Shown here: piece after piece, positions 51,608 to 60,199 of the stretch | Layout of the letters: each line of letters opens with the position of its first letter | Numbering within the stretch: position 1 is the first letter of the stretch | Assembly: GCF_002887815.1 (NCBI RefSeq) | Contig: NZ_PDHO01000008.1 | Coordinates: 124,001-188,000, forward strand | Direction: 5' to 3' | Length of the DNA stretch: 64,000 nucleotides | Source of the DNA: Mycobacterium sp. ENV421 | Lineage (GTDB): Bacteria; Actinomycetota; Actinomycetes; Mycobacteriales; Mycobacteriaceae | Made by a program: the position numbers and the translations under genes | The notes under the pieces: model-generated | Databases searched by the model: none | What the model saw: the letters and a program-made list of their open reading frames with translations, nothing else | Told to the model about the DNA's origin: nothing

Positions 51608-52327
51608 ATGCCCATCGCCGGACGTCGTGTCGTTATTGCGCTGGCCTCGGCGGCTACCGCCGCCGCCGTCCTCACCGGCTGCGACTCGGCGCCCGCGGTG
51701 CCCGCCAACCCGCGGCAGGTCACCGTCGTCGGCTCCGGCGATGTGAAGGGCGTGCCCGACACACTGACCGCCGACGTGAGCGTCGAGGCGGCCGCAGCCG
51801 ACGTCACCACGGCGATGAACCAGGCCAACGACCGCCAGAACGCGGTCCTCAACGCGCTCAACGCCAGCGGCGTCGACACCAAGGACATCAGCACCACCGG
51901 CGTCAGCCTGCAGCCCCAGTACGGCGACAACTCGGTGATCACCGGCTACCGGGCGAGCAATTCGATCCAGATCAAGATCCGCAAACTCGACACGGCCTCG
52001 CAGGTGTTGGCCAATATCGTCAGCGCCGGCGGTGACGCCACCCGGATCAATTCGGTGAGCTACTCCATCGAGGACGACGCCAAGTTGGTCGGCGACGCCA
52101 GGGCCCGGGCGTTCAACGACGCCAAGCAGCGCGCACAGCAGTACGCCGACCTGTCCGGGCTGTCGCTGGGCAAGATCATCTCGATCTCCGAGGCCCCCGG
52201 CGGCACACCCCCGACTCCGCCGGTGCCGATGCCCGCACCCCGCGGCGCGATGGCCAGTTCAGTGCCGCTGGCGCCCGGCCAGCAGACCGTGAGCTTCTCG
52301 GTGACCGCGGTCTGGGAGCTCGGCTAG
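51608..52327 (+). CDS. lpqG: LpqG, SIMPL-domain lipoprotein
   Basis: The 239-residue exported lipoprotein has a signal peptide ending in LTGC (Cys25) and a SIMPL (DUF541) domain: VTVVGSGDVKGVPDTLTADV at the start of the mature part, then TTGVSLQPQYG, YRASNSIQIKIRKL and ARARAFNDAKQRAQQYADLSGL. SIMPL proteins form large periplasmic rings, but the role in mycobacteria is unknown. ATG 51608 is next to a leaderless-type promoter. It converges on hpt. Confidence 0.9.
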   Translation: MPIAGRRVVIALASAATAAAVLTGCDSAPAVPANPRQVTVVGSGDVKGVPDTLTADVSVEAAAADVTTAMNQANDRQNAVLNALNASGVDTKDISTTGVSLQPQYGDNSVITGYRASNSIQIKIRKLDTASQVLANIVSAGGDATRINSVSYSIEDDAKLVGDARARAFNDAKQRAQQYADLSGLSLGKIISISEAPGGTPPTPPVPMPAPRGAMASSVPLAPGQQTVSFSVTAVWELG

Positions 52328-52406
52328 CGATTGCCGAGATCGACGAATTGGCGCGCTCCACTGGGACTTTCGCAGCCAAACGTCGGTGTGGGCGGAGCGG
52401 AACCGA

Positions 52407-53018
52407 CTAGCCCTGATACACCTTCGGTTCGAGCGTGCCGATGAACGGCAGATCGCGATAACGCTCCGCGTAGTCCAAGCCGTAGCCGACCACGAACTCG
52501 TTAGGGATGTCGAAGCCGACGTATTCGATGTCGACGTCGGCGCGTACCGCGTCCGGCTTGCGCAGCAGGGTGCACACCCGCAGCGATTTGGGATGGCGGG
52601 TCGCCAGGTTGCGCAGCAGCCAGGACAGCGTCAGCCCGGAGTCCACGATGTCCTCGACGATCAGCACATCGCGGTCGTGGATGTCGCGGTCGAGATCCTT
52701 GAGGATCCGGACCACCCCGGACGACGACGTCGACGATCCGTACGAGCTGACCGCCATGAACTCCAACTGCGTGGGCAGCGGGATCGCACGAGCGAGATCC
52801 GTGACGAACATCACCGCACCCTTGAGCACGGTGAGCAGCAGCAGATCCTGACCGTTCAGCGAATCGGCGTAGTCGCGGGCGACTGACGCCGCCAGCTCAG
52901 CGGTCCGGGTGTGAATCTGCTCTTGGGACAACAGGACCGATTTGATGTCCCCGGGGTACAGCTCGTGCGCCGACACGTCCACACTGTGCCACGAGCAAGG
53001 CCCGACAACCAATCTCAC
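52407..53018 (-). CDS. hpt: Hypoxanthine phosphoribosyltransferase
   Basis: Hpt salvages hypoxanthine and guanine with PRPP. The 203-residue protein has the PRPP loop [13 protein letters not shown], the flexible loop [14 protein letters not shown], and [14 protein letters not shown] near the C-terminus. GTG 53018 overlaps the tilS stop by 4 bases (GTGA), supporting that start; GTG 52982 would give a shorter form beginning near AHELYPGD. The tilS-hpt pair is conserved in actinobacteria. Confidence 0.94.
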   Translation of the reverse strand: MRLVVGPCSWHSVDVSAHELYPGDIKSVLLSQEQIHTRTAELAASVARDYADSLNGQDLLLLTVLKGAVMFVTDLARAIPLPTQLEFMAVSSYGSSTSSSGVVRILKDLDRDIHDRDVLIVEDIVDSGLTLSWLLRNLATRHPKSLRVCTLLRKPDAVRADVDIEYVGFDIPNEFVVGYGLDYAERYRDLPFIGTLEPKVYQG

Positions 53019-53980
53019 ACCGGTTGTGTGTACATCATCAGCCTGCCGTCGCGGCGGGCGGCGAACAATCTTTGCTGCCGAAGCCCGGAGCCGACCGCCA
53101 CTCCGCCCTGCCCGTGCCAGGCGGTGACCAGCGCGTCCACCGCGCGGATCTGCTTGTCGGTGAGGTTGGTCGCGCCGCCGCCGAGCAGCCAGCCCCGGAT
53201 CACCCGGCGCCGCACCGCGGTGGGCAGCGCGGTCAGCGCGGTGACCGCGACGCTGTCGCCGGTGTCGCCGAGGGCGTCGGCCGCCAAGGCGGCCCAGTCA
53301 TCCAAAGCGTCGGTGTCCTCCCGCAGCGCGGCCGCGGTGCGGGCCAGCGCCTCGGCAACACCACCGCCGAGCACGTCTTCGAGCAGCGGCAGCACCTCGG
53401 TGCGCAGCCGAACCCGGGTGAACCGGGCGTCGTGATTGTGCGGGTCGTCCCACGGGGTGAACCCGAGCTCGGAGCATGCGGCATGGGTGACAGCGCGGCG
53501 CACCCCCAGCAGCGGCCGGTGCCAGGGCGGGTCGCAGGCCCGCATGCCGGCGATCGACCGCGCCCCCGAGCCGCGGCCCAGTCCCAGCAACACGGTCTCG
53601 GCCTGGTCGTCGAGGGTGTGCGCCAGCAGTACCGGCGCACCGGCGCGTGCGGCGTCCAGTGCGGTGTAGCGCGCGGTGCGTGCGGCGGCCTCCGGACCGC
53701 CGTCGGCGCCGACCTGTACCCGCAGCACCCGGGCGTCCACGCAGCCGAGGTCGTGGGCCTGCCTGCGTGCGGTCTCGGCGACCCGCTCGGAGCCGGGCTG
53801 CAGACCGTGGTCGACGATCAGGGCGGTGGTCGGCAGGGCCGCGGCGGCCGCCGCTGTCAGCGCCAGGGAGTCCGGTCCACCGGACAGCGCGACGCACCAG
53901 GACGTCGCGCCCGGCAGGTGCTCGGTCGCGAAGCCGGCCACGCCGGCCCGCAGCGCGGCTACAGCACCCGGTCGATCCAC
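53015..53980 (-). CDS. tilS: TilS, tRNA(Ile)-lysidine synthetase
   Basis: TilS converts the wobble C of the CAU anticodon of a tRNA-Ile to lysidine so that it reads AUA. The 321-residue protein has the PP-loop SGGPDS at 33-38, [31 protein letters not shown] and RPLLGVRRA, all family signatures. GTG 53980 was chosen because the in-frame extension to 54034 only overlaps the metalloprotease gene; even so the two overlap by 22 bases. It is coupled to hpt downstream. Confidence 0.93.
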   Translation of the reverse strand: MDRPGAVAALRAGVAGFATEHLPGATSWCVALSGGPDSLALTAAAAAALPTTALIVDHGLQPGSERVAETARRQAHDLGCVDARVLRVQVGADGGPEAAARTARYTALDAARAGAPVLLAHTLDDQAETVLLGLGRGSGARSIAGMRACDPPWHRPLLGVRRAVTHAACSELGFTPWDDPHNHDARFTRVRLRTEVLPLLEDVLGGGVAEALARTAAALREDTDALDDWAALAADALGDTGDSVAVTALTALPTAVRRRVIRGWLLGGGATNLTDKQIRAVDALVTAWHGQGGVAVGSGLRQQRLFAARRDGRLMMYTQPV

Positions 53981-55005
53981 CGCTGCGGATCTTCGATCTC
54001 GTCGGGCAGCGGCAGGGTGTCCGCACTCGTCCACACCGTGTTGAACCGGTCCATCCCGACCCGGTCCACCACGTGGTCGACGAACGCCTTGCCGCGGGTG
54101 TACTGGCTGAGCTTGGCGTCCACCCCGAGCAGCGCCCGCAACAGCCGCTGCAGCGGCGGCTGCTTGCGTTGGCGGCGTTGATCGAACCGGTTGCGGATGG
54201 TCTGCACCGACGGCACGACGGCCGGGCCGACCGCATCCATGACATGGTCGGCGTGACCTTCGAGCAGCGTGCCGAGCACCAGCAGCTGATCGAGCGCCAC
54301 CTGCTGCGGCTCGGACTGCACCGCGCGCATGAACCCCAGGATGCCCGCGTCATTGGCACCCAACTCACCCCCGCGCCGCTTCTTGACGAAGTCCGCCAGC
54401 CGTCCCACCACCTGCGTCACATCGTCGGCCGTATCGGAGGTCAGCACCCCGAGTGCCTGCGACATATGTTGTGCCAGCCACGGATTGGCGGAGAACTGCA
54501 CCCGGTGGGTGACCTCGTGCAGGCACACCCACAGCCGGAAGTCGGCCGGCGACACCCGCAGTTGGCGCTCGACGGCGATCACATTCGGGTAGACCAGCAG
54601 AAGCAGGCCGTCCTCGGTGCCGGTGTCGGCGAACGGGTCGTACTGGCCGAGAATCCCCGAGGAGATGAACGCCAGCACCGCACCGGTCTGCGCGCCGGTC
54701 ACCCGTCCGGTGACCGGGTTGCTCGGTGTTTCCGTGCCACCGGTCATCACCCGCATGGAATCCGACGCCGCCCGGATCCAGCCGGGGCGGTCGACGATGC
54801 GCGCTTCGGCGACGGGGGCGTCGCCGCCCATCCGGGTGACCTCGCGGACCGGGCCTTCGGCTTTGCGCGCCGCGACAGACAGTTCGTCGACGGCCTGGCT
54901 GCGGGTGTAGTCCGTGGCGGCCGGCCCGGGCCGGGCCAGCCAGGCGCCGACATTCCCGGCGAAGGCCCAGTCCACGGCGCGGCCCACCGTCACCTGCGAG
55001 CTCAT
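53959..55005 (-). CDS. Zinc-dependent metalloprotease-like protein (DUF2342)
   Basis: The 348-residue protein has the zincin motif HEVTH at 163-167 (CLHEVTHRVQF) with a likely third ligand in LLEGHADHVMDAV, so a zinc hydrolase fold is likely. Actinobacterial members were once called 'coenzyme F420 biosynthesis associated', which is by context only. No signal peptide. ATG 55005 overlaps the dacB stop by 4 bases, and its 3' end overlaps tilS. Substrate unknown. Confidence 0.85.
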   Translation of the reverse strand: MSSQVTVGRAVDWAFAGNVGAWLARPGPAATDYTRSQAVDELSVAARKAEGPVREVTRMGGDAPVAEARIVDRPGWIRAASDSMRVMTGGTETPSNPVTGRVTGAQTGAVLAFISSGILGQYDPFADTGTEDGLLLLVYPNVIAVERQLRVSPADFRLWVCLHEVTHRVQFSANPWLAQHMSQALGVLTSDTADDVTQVVGRLADFVKKRRGGELGANDAGILGFMRAVQSEPQQVALDQLLVLGTLLEGHADHVMDAVGPAVVPSVQTIRNRFDQRRQRKQPPLQRLLRALLGVDAKLSQYTRGKAFVDHVVDRVGMDRFNTVWTSADTLPLPDEIEDPQRWIDRVL

Positions 55006-56384
55006 GAGCCGCACCCGCAGGTCCGCAGGACGCTGGCCAGTGCGTCGAGCGCCACCCGGCCCATCGGCCCGGCATCGTTGGAGATGAACGCGAACGTCAA
55101 CACCCGGCCGTCGGCGTCGGTGACCACCCCGGCCAGGGTGTTGACCGCCGTCAGCGACCCGGTCTTGGCCCGCAGCCAGCCCGCCGACGCCCCCTTGGAG
55201 TCACCGCCGAGGAAGCGGTCCGACAGCGTCCCGCTGCCGCCGGCGATCGGCAGCACATCCAGGAGCGGGCGCATGGTCGGCTGATCGGGCCCCGCGGCGG
55301 CCTGGATCACCTCGTCGAGCGTTTTTGCCGTGAGTCGATCCAGCACCGACAACCCGCTGGAGTCGAACAGCGTGGCACCGGTCATGTCGACGCCGGCAGA
55401 GGAGAGCTTGGTGGTGATCGCGTCGACCGCGCCGGCGAAGCTCATCGGCCGTCCGCCGGCCTTGGCGACTTCCCGGGCGATCGACTCGGCCATCACGTTG
55501 TCGGAGGCGTTCATCATCTGCCGCAGCCGCTCCATCAGCGGTGCGCCCTGCACCGCCGCCAGCTGCCTGCCGGTCGGCGGCCTGGCCGCCATCGTGACCT
55601 TGGCCGGGTCGACGCCCAGCGCGCTGGCCAGAGCGCGGCCGGCGTCCAGGGCGGGGGTTCGGGACCGCGCCGAATCGACCGTGGTCGGCTGGATGCGACC
55701 GGCGTCGATCATCACCGACTGCATCGGGGCGATGTCGCCGCCGTCGATGTCGGCGGGATCCCAGCCGGGCGCGAAATCCGGTCCGCTGTAGAGGGAATCG
55801 TCCACCTGAACTGCCGTCGCGGTGACTCCGCTCTTGCGCACCTGATCGGCGAGATCGCTGATCCGGGCGGCGCCGCGATACCAGGTCTCCTGGCCGGCCG
55901 GGGCGGCCGACAGGATCGGATCGCCGCCGCCGACAAGCACCACCACGCCGGGCTGGGTGGTCTGATCGGCCGCGACGACGGTCGTGGTGACCCGCTCGTC
56001 GCGGTTCAGCGCCAGCAGCGCAGCGCCGGTGGTGAGCGTCTTGTTGGTCGAGGCAGGCAGCAGCGGCACGTCCGCACGATGCTCCCAAAGCTGGGTGCCG
56101 GTCCGCGCGTCGGTGACCCGGCCGCTGACGTTGCCGAGATTGGGATCGGCGACGGGCAGGGCCAGCGTGGCGTTCAGACCGGCAGCGGTGGGCACCGGCG
56201 CGGCATCGGACACCGGGACCACACCGGGACTGGCGGTCACCAGTGCGTGGCCCGGCGGGGCCTGCGCGCTGCTGGTGTCACCGTGCGTCAGGACGGCGGC
56301 CACCGCGACGACGGCCGCAACCAGCGCGATCACCGCCACGGCGAGCACCACGTGAGTGGAGCGCCGCCATTGAGTCGGCCTCAT
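55002..56384 (-). CDS. dacB: D-alanyl-D-alanine carboxypeptidase/endopeptidase (PBP4 type)
   Basis: DacB trims peptidoglycan peptides outside the membrane. The 460-residue protein has an N-terminal membrane anchor (about 11-32), the catalytic SxxK with Ser112/Lys115 (PASTNKTLT), SDN at 294-296 (NASDNVM) and KTG in RAKTGSLTAVN near 406, and the large insert typical of PBP4 between the first two motifs. ATG 56384 with AGGAGA upstream. First gene of a leftward dacB-protease-tilS-hpt unit held together by overlaps. Confidence 0.93.
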   Translation of the reverse strand: MRPTQWRRSTHVVLAVAVIALVAAVVAVAAVLTHGDTSSAQAPPGHALVTASPGVVPVSDAAPVPTAAGLNATLALPVADPNLGNVSGRVTDARTGTQLWEHRADVPLLPASTNKTLTTGAALLALNRDERVTTTVVAADQTTQPGVVVLVGGGDPILSAAPAGQETWYRGAARISDLADQVRKSGVTATAVQVDDSLYSGPDFAPGWDPADIDGGDIAPMQSVMIDAGRIQPTTVDSARSRTPALDAGRALASALGVDPAKVTMAARPPTGRQLAAVQGAPLMERLRQMMNASDNVMAESIAREVAKAGGRPMSFAGAVDAITTKLSSAGVDMTGATLFDSSGLSVLDRLTAKTLDEVIQAAAGPDQPTMRPLLDVLPIAGGSGTLSDRFLGGDSKGASAGWLRAKTGSLTAVNTLAGVVTDADGRVLTFAFISNDAGPMGRVALDALASVLRTCGCGS

Positions 56385-56451
56385 CGCTCTCCTGACTTTC
56401 GTTTCGTCTCATTGTGCCGAACCACCGTGCGGTGCAGGCCAGCGCGGGCGT

Positions 56452-56457
56452 TAGGGT
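56452..56457 (+). promoter_or_regulatory. Candidate -10 box of ppa
   Basis: TAGGGT lies 88 bases before the ppa GTG in the dacB/ppa divergent region. It implies a leader of about 80 bases ending with the AAGGAG site. Confidence 0.35.
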
Positions 56458-56545
56458 AGGCCGCGTCGCCGGGTTCGGCGGGCAGAGCGAAGCGACCGGG
56501 GATAATCCCGGCGGGCAGGTGTCAGCGGAAATAAGGAGTCGCACG

Positions 56546-57034
56546 GTGGAGTTCGACGTCACCATCGAGATCCCCAAGGGCCAGCGCAACAAGTACGAGG
56601 TCGACCACGAAACCGGACGTGTGCGCCTCGACCGCTACCTCTACACGCCGATGGCGTACCCGGCCGATTACGGCTTCATCGAGGACACCCTCGGCGAGGA
56701 CGGCGACCCGCTGGATGCGCTGGTGCTGCTGCCGCTGTCGGTGTTTCCGGGGGTGTTGATCGAGGTGCGCCCGGTCGGCATGTTCAAGATGGTCGACGAG
56801 GCCGGCGGCGACGACAAGGTGCTGTGTGTGCCTGCCGGGGACAACCGCTGGGATCACATCCAGGACATCGGCGACGTGCCCAAGGACGAACTCGATTCGA
56901 TCCAGCACTTCTTCACCCACTACAAGGACCTCGAGCCGGGCAAGTTCGTCAAGGGCTCCGACTGGGTCGGACGCGCCGAGGCCGAGGCCGAGGTGGAGCG
57001 CTCCCGCGAACGGTTCGCCAAAGCGGATCACTGA
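56546..57034 (+). CDS. ppa: Inorganic pyrophosphatase
   Basis: Ppa hydrolyses pyrophosphate and drives biosynthetic reactions forward. The 162-residue family I enzyme has the metal-binding signature [22 protein letters not shown] and [20 protein letters not shown] 56546 is preceded by AAGGAG and gives the usual length; a longer frame from 56414 is upstream DNA. It diverges from dacB. Confidence 0.96.
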   Translation: MEFDVTIEIPKGQRNKYEVDHETGRVRLDRYLYTPMAYPADYGFIEDTLGEDGDPLDALVLLPLSVFPGVLIEVRPVGMFKMVDEAGGDDKVLCVPAGDNRWDHIQDIGDVPKDELDSIQHFFTHYKDLEPGKFVKGSDWVGRAEAEAEVERSRERFAKADH

Positions 57035-57123
57035 GGGCTGACCGCCCTGGTGAGAAAGTTTGCCTGGCTGTAACAATCGGTAACGCGGTTGTCCTATGGC
57101 TTTTCGATCATGAACTGGTGTTG

Positions 57124-57654
57124 ATGCACCAGGGCATCGGTCTCGAGGCCTTCAACGAGCTGCCGGACAGTAAGGCTGTCCACGCGCTCTACGAGTGCTG
57201 CAACAGTGTCACCCTCGCGCGGGACCTGACCAGGGGCCGCCCGTACGCCGACCGGGCCGAGCTGTTCCGCCGGGCCGACGACTTGCTGTTCTCGCTGTCG
57301 GAGTCCTCGATCGACGACATCCTCCAGGCCTACCCGCATGTCGGGCGTCGCCCTGGCAGCACCAAGTCGCAGGCCGAGCAGTGCTCGGTGTGGGATTCCT
57401 CGCCCGAAGTGATGGCCGAACTCACCGCGGCGGTCACCGAGTACAACGAGCATTTCGGCTTCGGCTTCGTCATGCACATCGGCGGTTTGCCCCGCGAGGT
57501 GTGCGCCAAGTCGGTGATCGCGGCGGTCCGCGACCGGATGCACCACGACCCCGAAACCGAACGCAAGGTCGTGTGCAACGAGCTGGCCCGGATCAATCGC
57601 AGCCGGCTCGAACGGATGCTCGGCCCCGAGGGCGGCTACGACAACTGGGGCTAG
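57124..57654 (+). CDS. OHCU decarboxylase (UraD)-like protein
   Basis: The 176-residue helical protein has the OHCU-decarboxylase pattern: GLEAFNELPDSKAVHALYEC, GRPYADRAELFRRADDL, FGFGFVMHIGGLPREV and EVCNEL-type closing helix. UraD decarboxylates OHCU to S-allantoin after urate oxidation. The catalytic His of the canonical HP(R/D) motif reads Tyr-Pro-His-Val-Gly here, so activity is not assured. Start ATG 57124; GTG 57118 is in frame; no Shine-Dalgarno is seen. Uricase and transthyretin-like hydrolase genes are not nearby, but downstream allantoin genes at 60-64 kb support a ureide pathway. Confidence 0.75.
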   Translation: MHQGIGLEAFNELPDSKAVHALYECCNSVTLARDLTRGRPYADRAELFRRADDLLFSLSESSIDDILQAYPHVGRRPGSTKSQAEQCSVWDSSPEVMAELTAAVTEYNEHFGFGFVMHIGGLPREVCAKSVIAAVRDRMHHDPETERKVVCNELARINRSRLERMLGPEGGYDNWG

Positions 57655-57657
57655 GGT
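57652..57657 (+). promoter_or_regulatory. -10 box for a leaderless esterase transcript
   Basis: TAGGGT, whose first three bases are the stop codon of the preceding gene, ends 6 bases before GTG 57664. No ribosome site is present. Confidence 0.5.
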
Positions 57658-57663
57658 GCAACC

Positions 57664-58626
57664 GTGGCCCTGCCGATGGATCCCGAAGTACTGACCCTGC
57701 TGCAACCGTTGATGGAGGCTGCCGCCGCTCTCGAGCCGCCCGCGATCGGGGATGTGGCGACCCGCCGAGAGCGGGCGGTCCCGTTGTTCCAGACGCTGGG
57801 CGCGTCCCGCGATCCGGTCGACGGCGTCGAGGTGTCGCGGCACACGCTGGCGACCGCCGACGGCGCGGAGCTTGATCTGGCGTGGTACTTCCCCACCTCG
57901 GGGCTGCCCGGCAGTGCCGTGCTCTACCTGCACGGCGGCGGCATGATCTACAGCCTGGCCGAGACCGCTCCGGCCTATGACACGGCGATGCGCGGCTACG
58001 TCGCGGCCACCGGTGCCCCGATGCTGCTGGTGGATTACCGTGTGGCGCCGGAGTTTCCGGATCCGACGCCGGTCGAGGACTGTTATGCCGCGCTGTGCTG
58101 GCTGGCCGAGAACGCCGCCGAGCTGGGCGTCGACCCGGCTCGTATCGCGGTGGCCGGTGACAGCGCGGGTGGCGGCCTGGCTGCCGGGGTGAGCCTGCTG
58201 GCCCGCGACCGCGGCGGCCCGGCGCTGGCCGCGCAGGTTCTGATCTATCCGATGCTCGACGACCGCACCACCACCCCGGATCCTGAGCTGGCACCGGAAT
58301 TGCTGACGTGGAACTACGACGACAACATCACCGGGTGGGGCGCGCTCCTCGGCGAGCGCGCCGGCGGCGATGACGTGTCGATCTACGCCGCACCGGCCCG
58401 CGCGCAGGTCCTGACCGGACTGCCGCCGACCTACCTCGACGTCGGCGATCTGGACATCTTCCGCGACGAGAACATCGCTTATGCCGCAAGGCTTTCCACC
58501 GCCGGCGTGCCCACCGAACTGCACGTGCATCCCGGCTGCCCGCATGCCTGGGAGGCCTTGGCCCCCGCCGCGGCGGTGTCCGAGCGCGCGGTCGCCGACC
58601 GGATCCGCCGGCTGCGCGCCGTCTAG
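57664..58626 (+). CDS. Hormone-sensitive-lipase-family esterase
   Basis: The 320-residue carboxylesterase has the oxyanion motif HGGG at 90-93, the nucleophile elbow GDSAGG with Ser167, Asp in YLDVGDLDIFRDENI and His in HPGCPHAWEALAP, a complete triad of the HSL (LipH/LipN) family common in mycobacteria. No signal peptide. GTG 57664 lies 10 bases after the UraD-like gene and has its own promoter-like box. It converges on the next hydrolase with a 4-base overlap. Substrate unknown; short or medium acyl esters are typical. Confidence 0.88.
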   Translation: MALPMDPEVLTLLQPLMEAAAALEPPAIGDVATRRERAVPLFQTLGASRDPVDGVEVSRHTLATADGAELDLAWYFPTSGLPGSAVLYLHGGGMIYSLAETAPAYDTAMRGYVAATGAPMLLVDYRVAPEFPDPTPVEDCYAALCWLAENAAELGVDPARIAVAGDSAGGGLAAGVSLLARDRGGPALAAQVLIYPMLDDRTTTPDPELAPELLTWNYDDNITGWGALLGERAGGDDVSIYAAPARAQVLTGLPPTYLDVGDLDIFRDENIAYAARLSTAGVPTELHVHPGCPHAWEALAPAAAVSERAVADRIRRLRAV

Positions 58627-59468
58627 CGTCCGACAGTGCTTGTGGCCGTGGCGAACTCGGCGATCAGATCGGCCAGCACATCAGGCGCGTCGAGCATCGA
58701 GAACGTCCGCGCACCCTCGATGACCTCCAACCGGGAGTTCGGCAGGGCCTCGGCAAGCCTGCGTCCGTCGGCTTGCGGGAAGAACGCGTCATCGGCCGAC
58801 CAGGCGATCAATGCCGGCTCGGCGAACCGCGGCAGCTTGGCGGCGGCGTCGAGAGTGGTCTGCCGGGTGAGCGATCCGGTGAACCGGCGCAGGTTTTCGG
58901 CGATCGCGCGGTCGCGGACGGCCGAGCGGGTCCATTCGGCGGTCAGCGCGTCGAGGTCCGCGTGCGCCAGCGCCCCGTATGCGCGGCGGCGGACCGTACG
59001 AGACCGCATGCCCTGCACTGCGATACGCCACAGCAGCGGAACTTTCGCCGCGGAGATTAACGGCGCCAGGATCGGCGGCGGGAAGTGTTCGAACGCATCG
59101 CAACTGGTGAGCACGAGCGCGCCGAGCCGGTCGGGGAACTCGGTGGCGACCACCTGGGCGACGGCTCCCCCGGTGTCGTTTCCGACCAGGACGACGTCGT
59201 CGAGCCCGGCCTTGTCGAGGAACTCGGCGACCATCGCGGCGACGCCGCGCATCGTCATATCGGCCGATGGCCGCATCGCCGTCTGGTGTGCGCCCAACGG
59301 CCAGGTGGGGATGACGCACCGCAGGCCGTGCCGCGCCAGCCTGGTGCTCAACGGGCGCCACAGCGACCCGCCCATCGCGTACCCGTGGATGAAGACGAGC
59401 GGTCTGCCCGTGGCCGGTCCGGCCGTTTCGTAATGGATGGTTCCGCTGCTGAGCTCTACGGTGTGCAT
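58623..59468 (-). CDS. Alpha/beta hydrolase with Asp elbow and no obvious catalytic His
   Basis: The 281-residue protein has HGYAMGG at 29-35 and the nucleophile elbow GNDTGG with Asp98, as in haloalkane-dehalogenase or epoxide-hydrolase relatives, and WSADDAFFPQ holds the usual Asp. Where a GAGHF-type His is expected the sequence reads EGARTFSMLDAPD, so the catalytic His is replaced or shifted. ATG 59468 has GGGAGA upstream; an in-frame TTG/other start at 59489 is less likely. It diverges from a TetR gene across a palindrome and is probably its target. Confidence 0.82.
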   Translation of the reverse strand: MHTVELSSGTIHYETAGPATGRPLVFIHGYAMGGSLWRPLSTRLARHGLRCVIPTWPLGAHQTAMRPSADMTMRGVAAMVAEFLDKAGLDDVVLVGNDTGGAVAQVVATEFPDRLGALVLTSCDAFEHFPPPILAPLISAAKVPLLWRIAVQGMRSRTVRRRAYGALAHADLDALTAEWTRSAVRDRAIAENLRRFTGSLTRQTTLDAAAKLPRFAEPALIAWSADDAFFPQADGRRLAEALPNSRLEVIEGARTFSMLDAPDVLADLIAEFATATSTVGR

Positions 59469-59497
59469 GACGATCTCCCTCGATGGCAACTAACAAA

Positions 59498-59508
59498 CAG
59501 ACAGTCTG
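59498..59508. promoter_or_regulatory. TetR-type operator CAGAC-A-GTCTG
   Basis: The 11-base palindrome CAGACAGTCTG, in an AT-richer setting, sits 30 bases upstream of the hydrolase ATG and 39 bases before the divergent TetR gene. This is the classical place for a self-regulating TetR site. Confidence 0.65.
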
Positions 59509-59546
59509 CATGTAAGATACCGACAGGATGTACGGAAATACAAGAC

Positions 59547-60155
59547 ATGACCACCAGACGCACTCAGGCGCAGCGCTCCGCGGCCACCCGGGACGCGCTG
59601 CGCGCGGCCGCGCGCGAGCTCTGGGGTGAACGCGGTTATGCCGACGTCGGGACGCCGGAGATCGCCCAGCGCGCCGGCGTCACCCGGGGGGCGATGTATC
59701 ACCAGTACGCCGACAAATCGGCGTTGTTCCTCGACGTCGTAGAGGCGGTCGAGGCCGACGTGATGAATCGGTTGGCCGCGGCCGTGTTCGCCAAGCAGCC
59801 ACCGACTCCCGCCGCCACGCTGCACGCCGCGGTGGACGCCTGGCTCGACATCAGCTCGGAGCGCGAGATTCGTCAGCTGATCCTGCTGGACGCTCCGAAT
59901 ATTCTGGGCTGGAACGGTTTCCGCGATATCGCCGAGCGCTACAGCCTGGGCATGACCGAGCAGTTGCTGCAAGCCGCGATGGACTCCGGTGAACTGGCTT
60001 CCGCGCCGGTGCGTCCGCTGGCGCACATCCTGATCGGGGCGCTGGACGCCGCGGCACTGACGATCGCTCATGCCGAGGACCCCCCACGCGCAGGCACCGA
60101 GGTGCGCAACGCCCTGCACCGCATCGTCGACGGCATGTTGGCCGGCCGGCCCTGA
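59547..60155 (+). CDS. TetR-family transcriptional regulator
   Basis: The 202-residue protein has a TetR DNA-binding domain (TRDALRAAARELWGERGYAD then EIAQRAGVTRGAMYHQYADK) and a helical effector domain with ILLDAPNILGWNGFRDIAER, a pattern common in mycobacterial stress-type TetRs. ATG 59547 was chosen; the open frame further upstream is antisense to the hydrolase. It most likely controls itself and the divergent hydrolase through the palindrome at 59498. Link to the adjacent allantoicase genes is uncertain. Confidence 0.88.
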   Translation: MTTRRTQAQRSAATRDALRAAARELWGERGYADVGTPEIAQRAGVTRGAMYHQYADKSALFLDVVEAVEADVMNRLAAAVFAKQPPTPAATLHAAVDAWLDISSEREIRQLILLDAPNILGWNGFRDIAERYSLGMTEQLLQAAMDSGELASAPVRPLAHILIGALDAAALTIAHAEDPPRAGTEVRNALHRIVDGMLAGRP

Positions 60156-60187
60156 CGTCCTGCCCGGCCGAAATCGGCACGGTCCCT

Positions 60188-60193
60188 TAGGCT
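60188..60193 (+). promoter_or_regulatory. -10 box for a leaderless allantoicase transcript
   Basis: TAGGCT ends 6 bases before GTG 60200 without a Shine-Dalgarno. The alc-puuE pair would start here. Confidence 0.55.
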
Positions 60194-60199
60194 CGTGAA

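Noticed and set aside
53647..55284. 545-codon open frame opposite tilS, the metalloprotease and dacB
   Set aside because: It covers parts of three well-supported genes and shows no recognisable domain.
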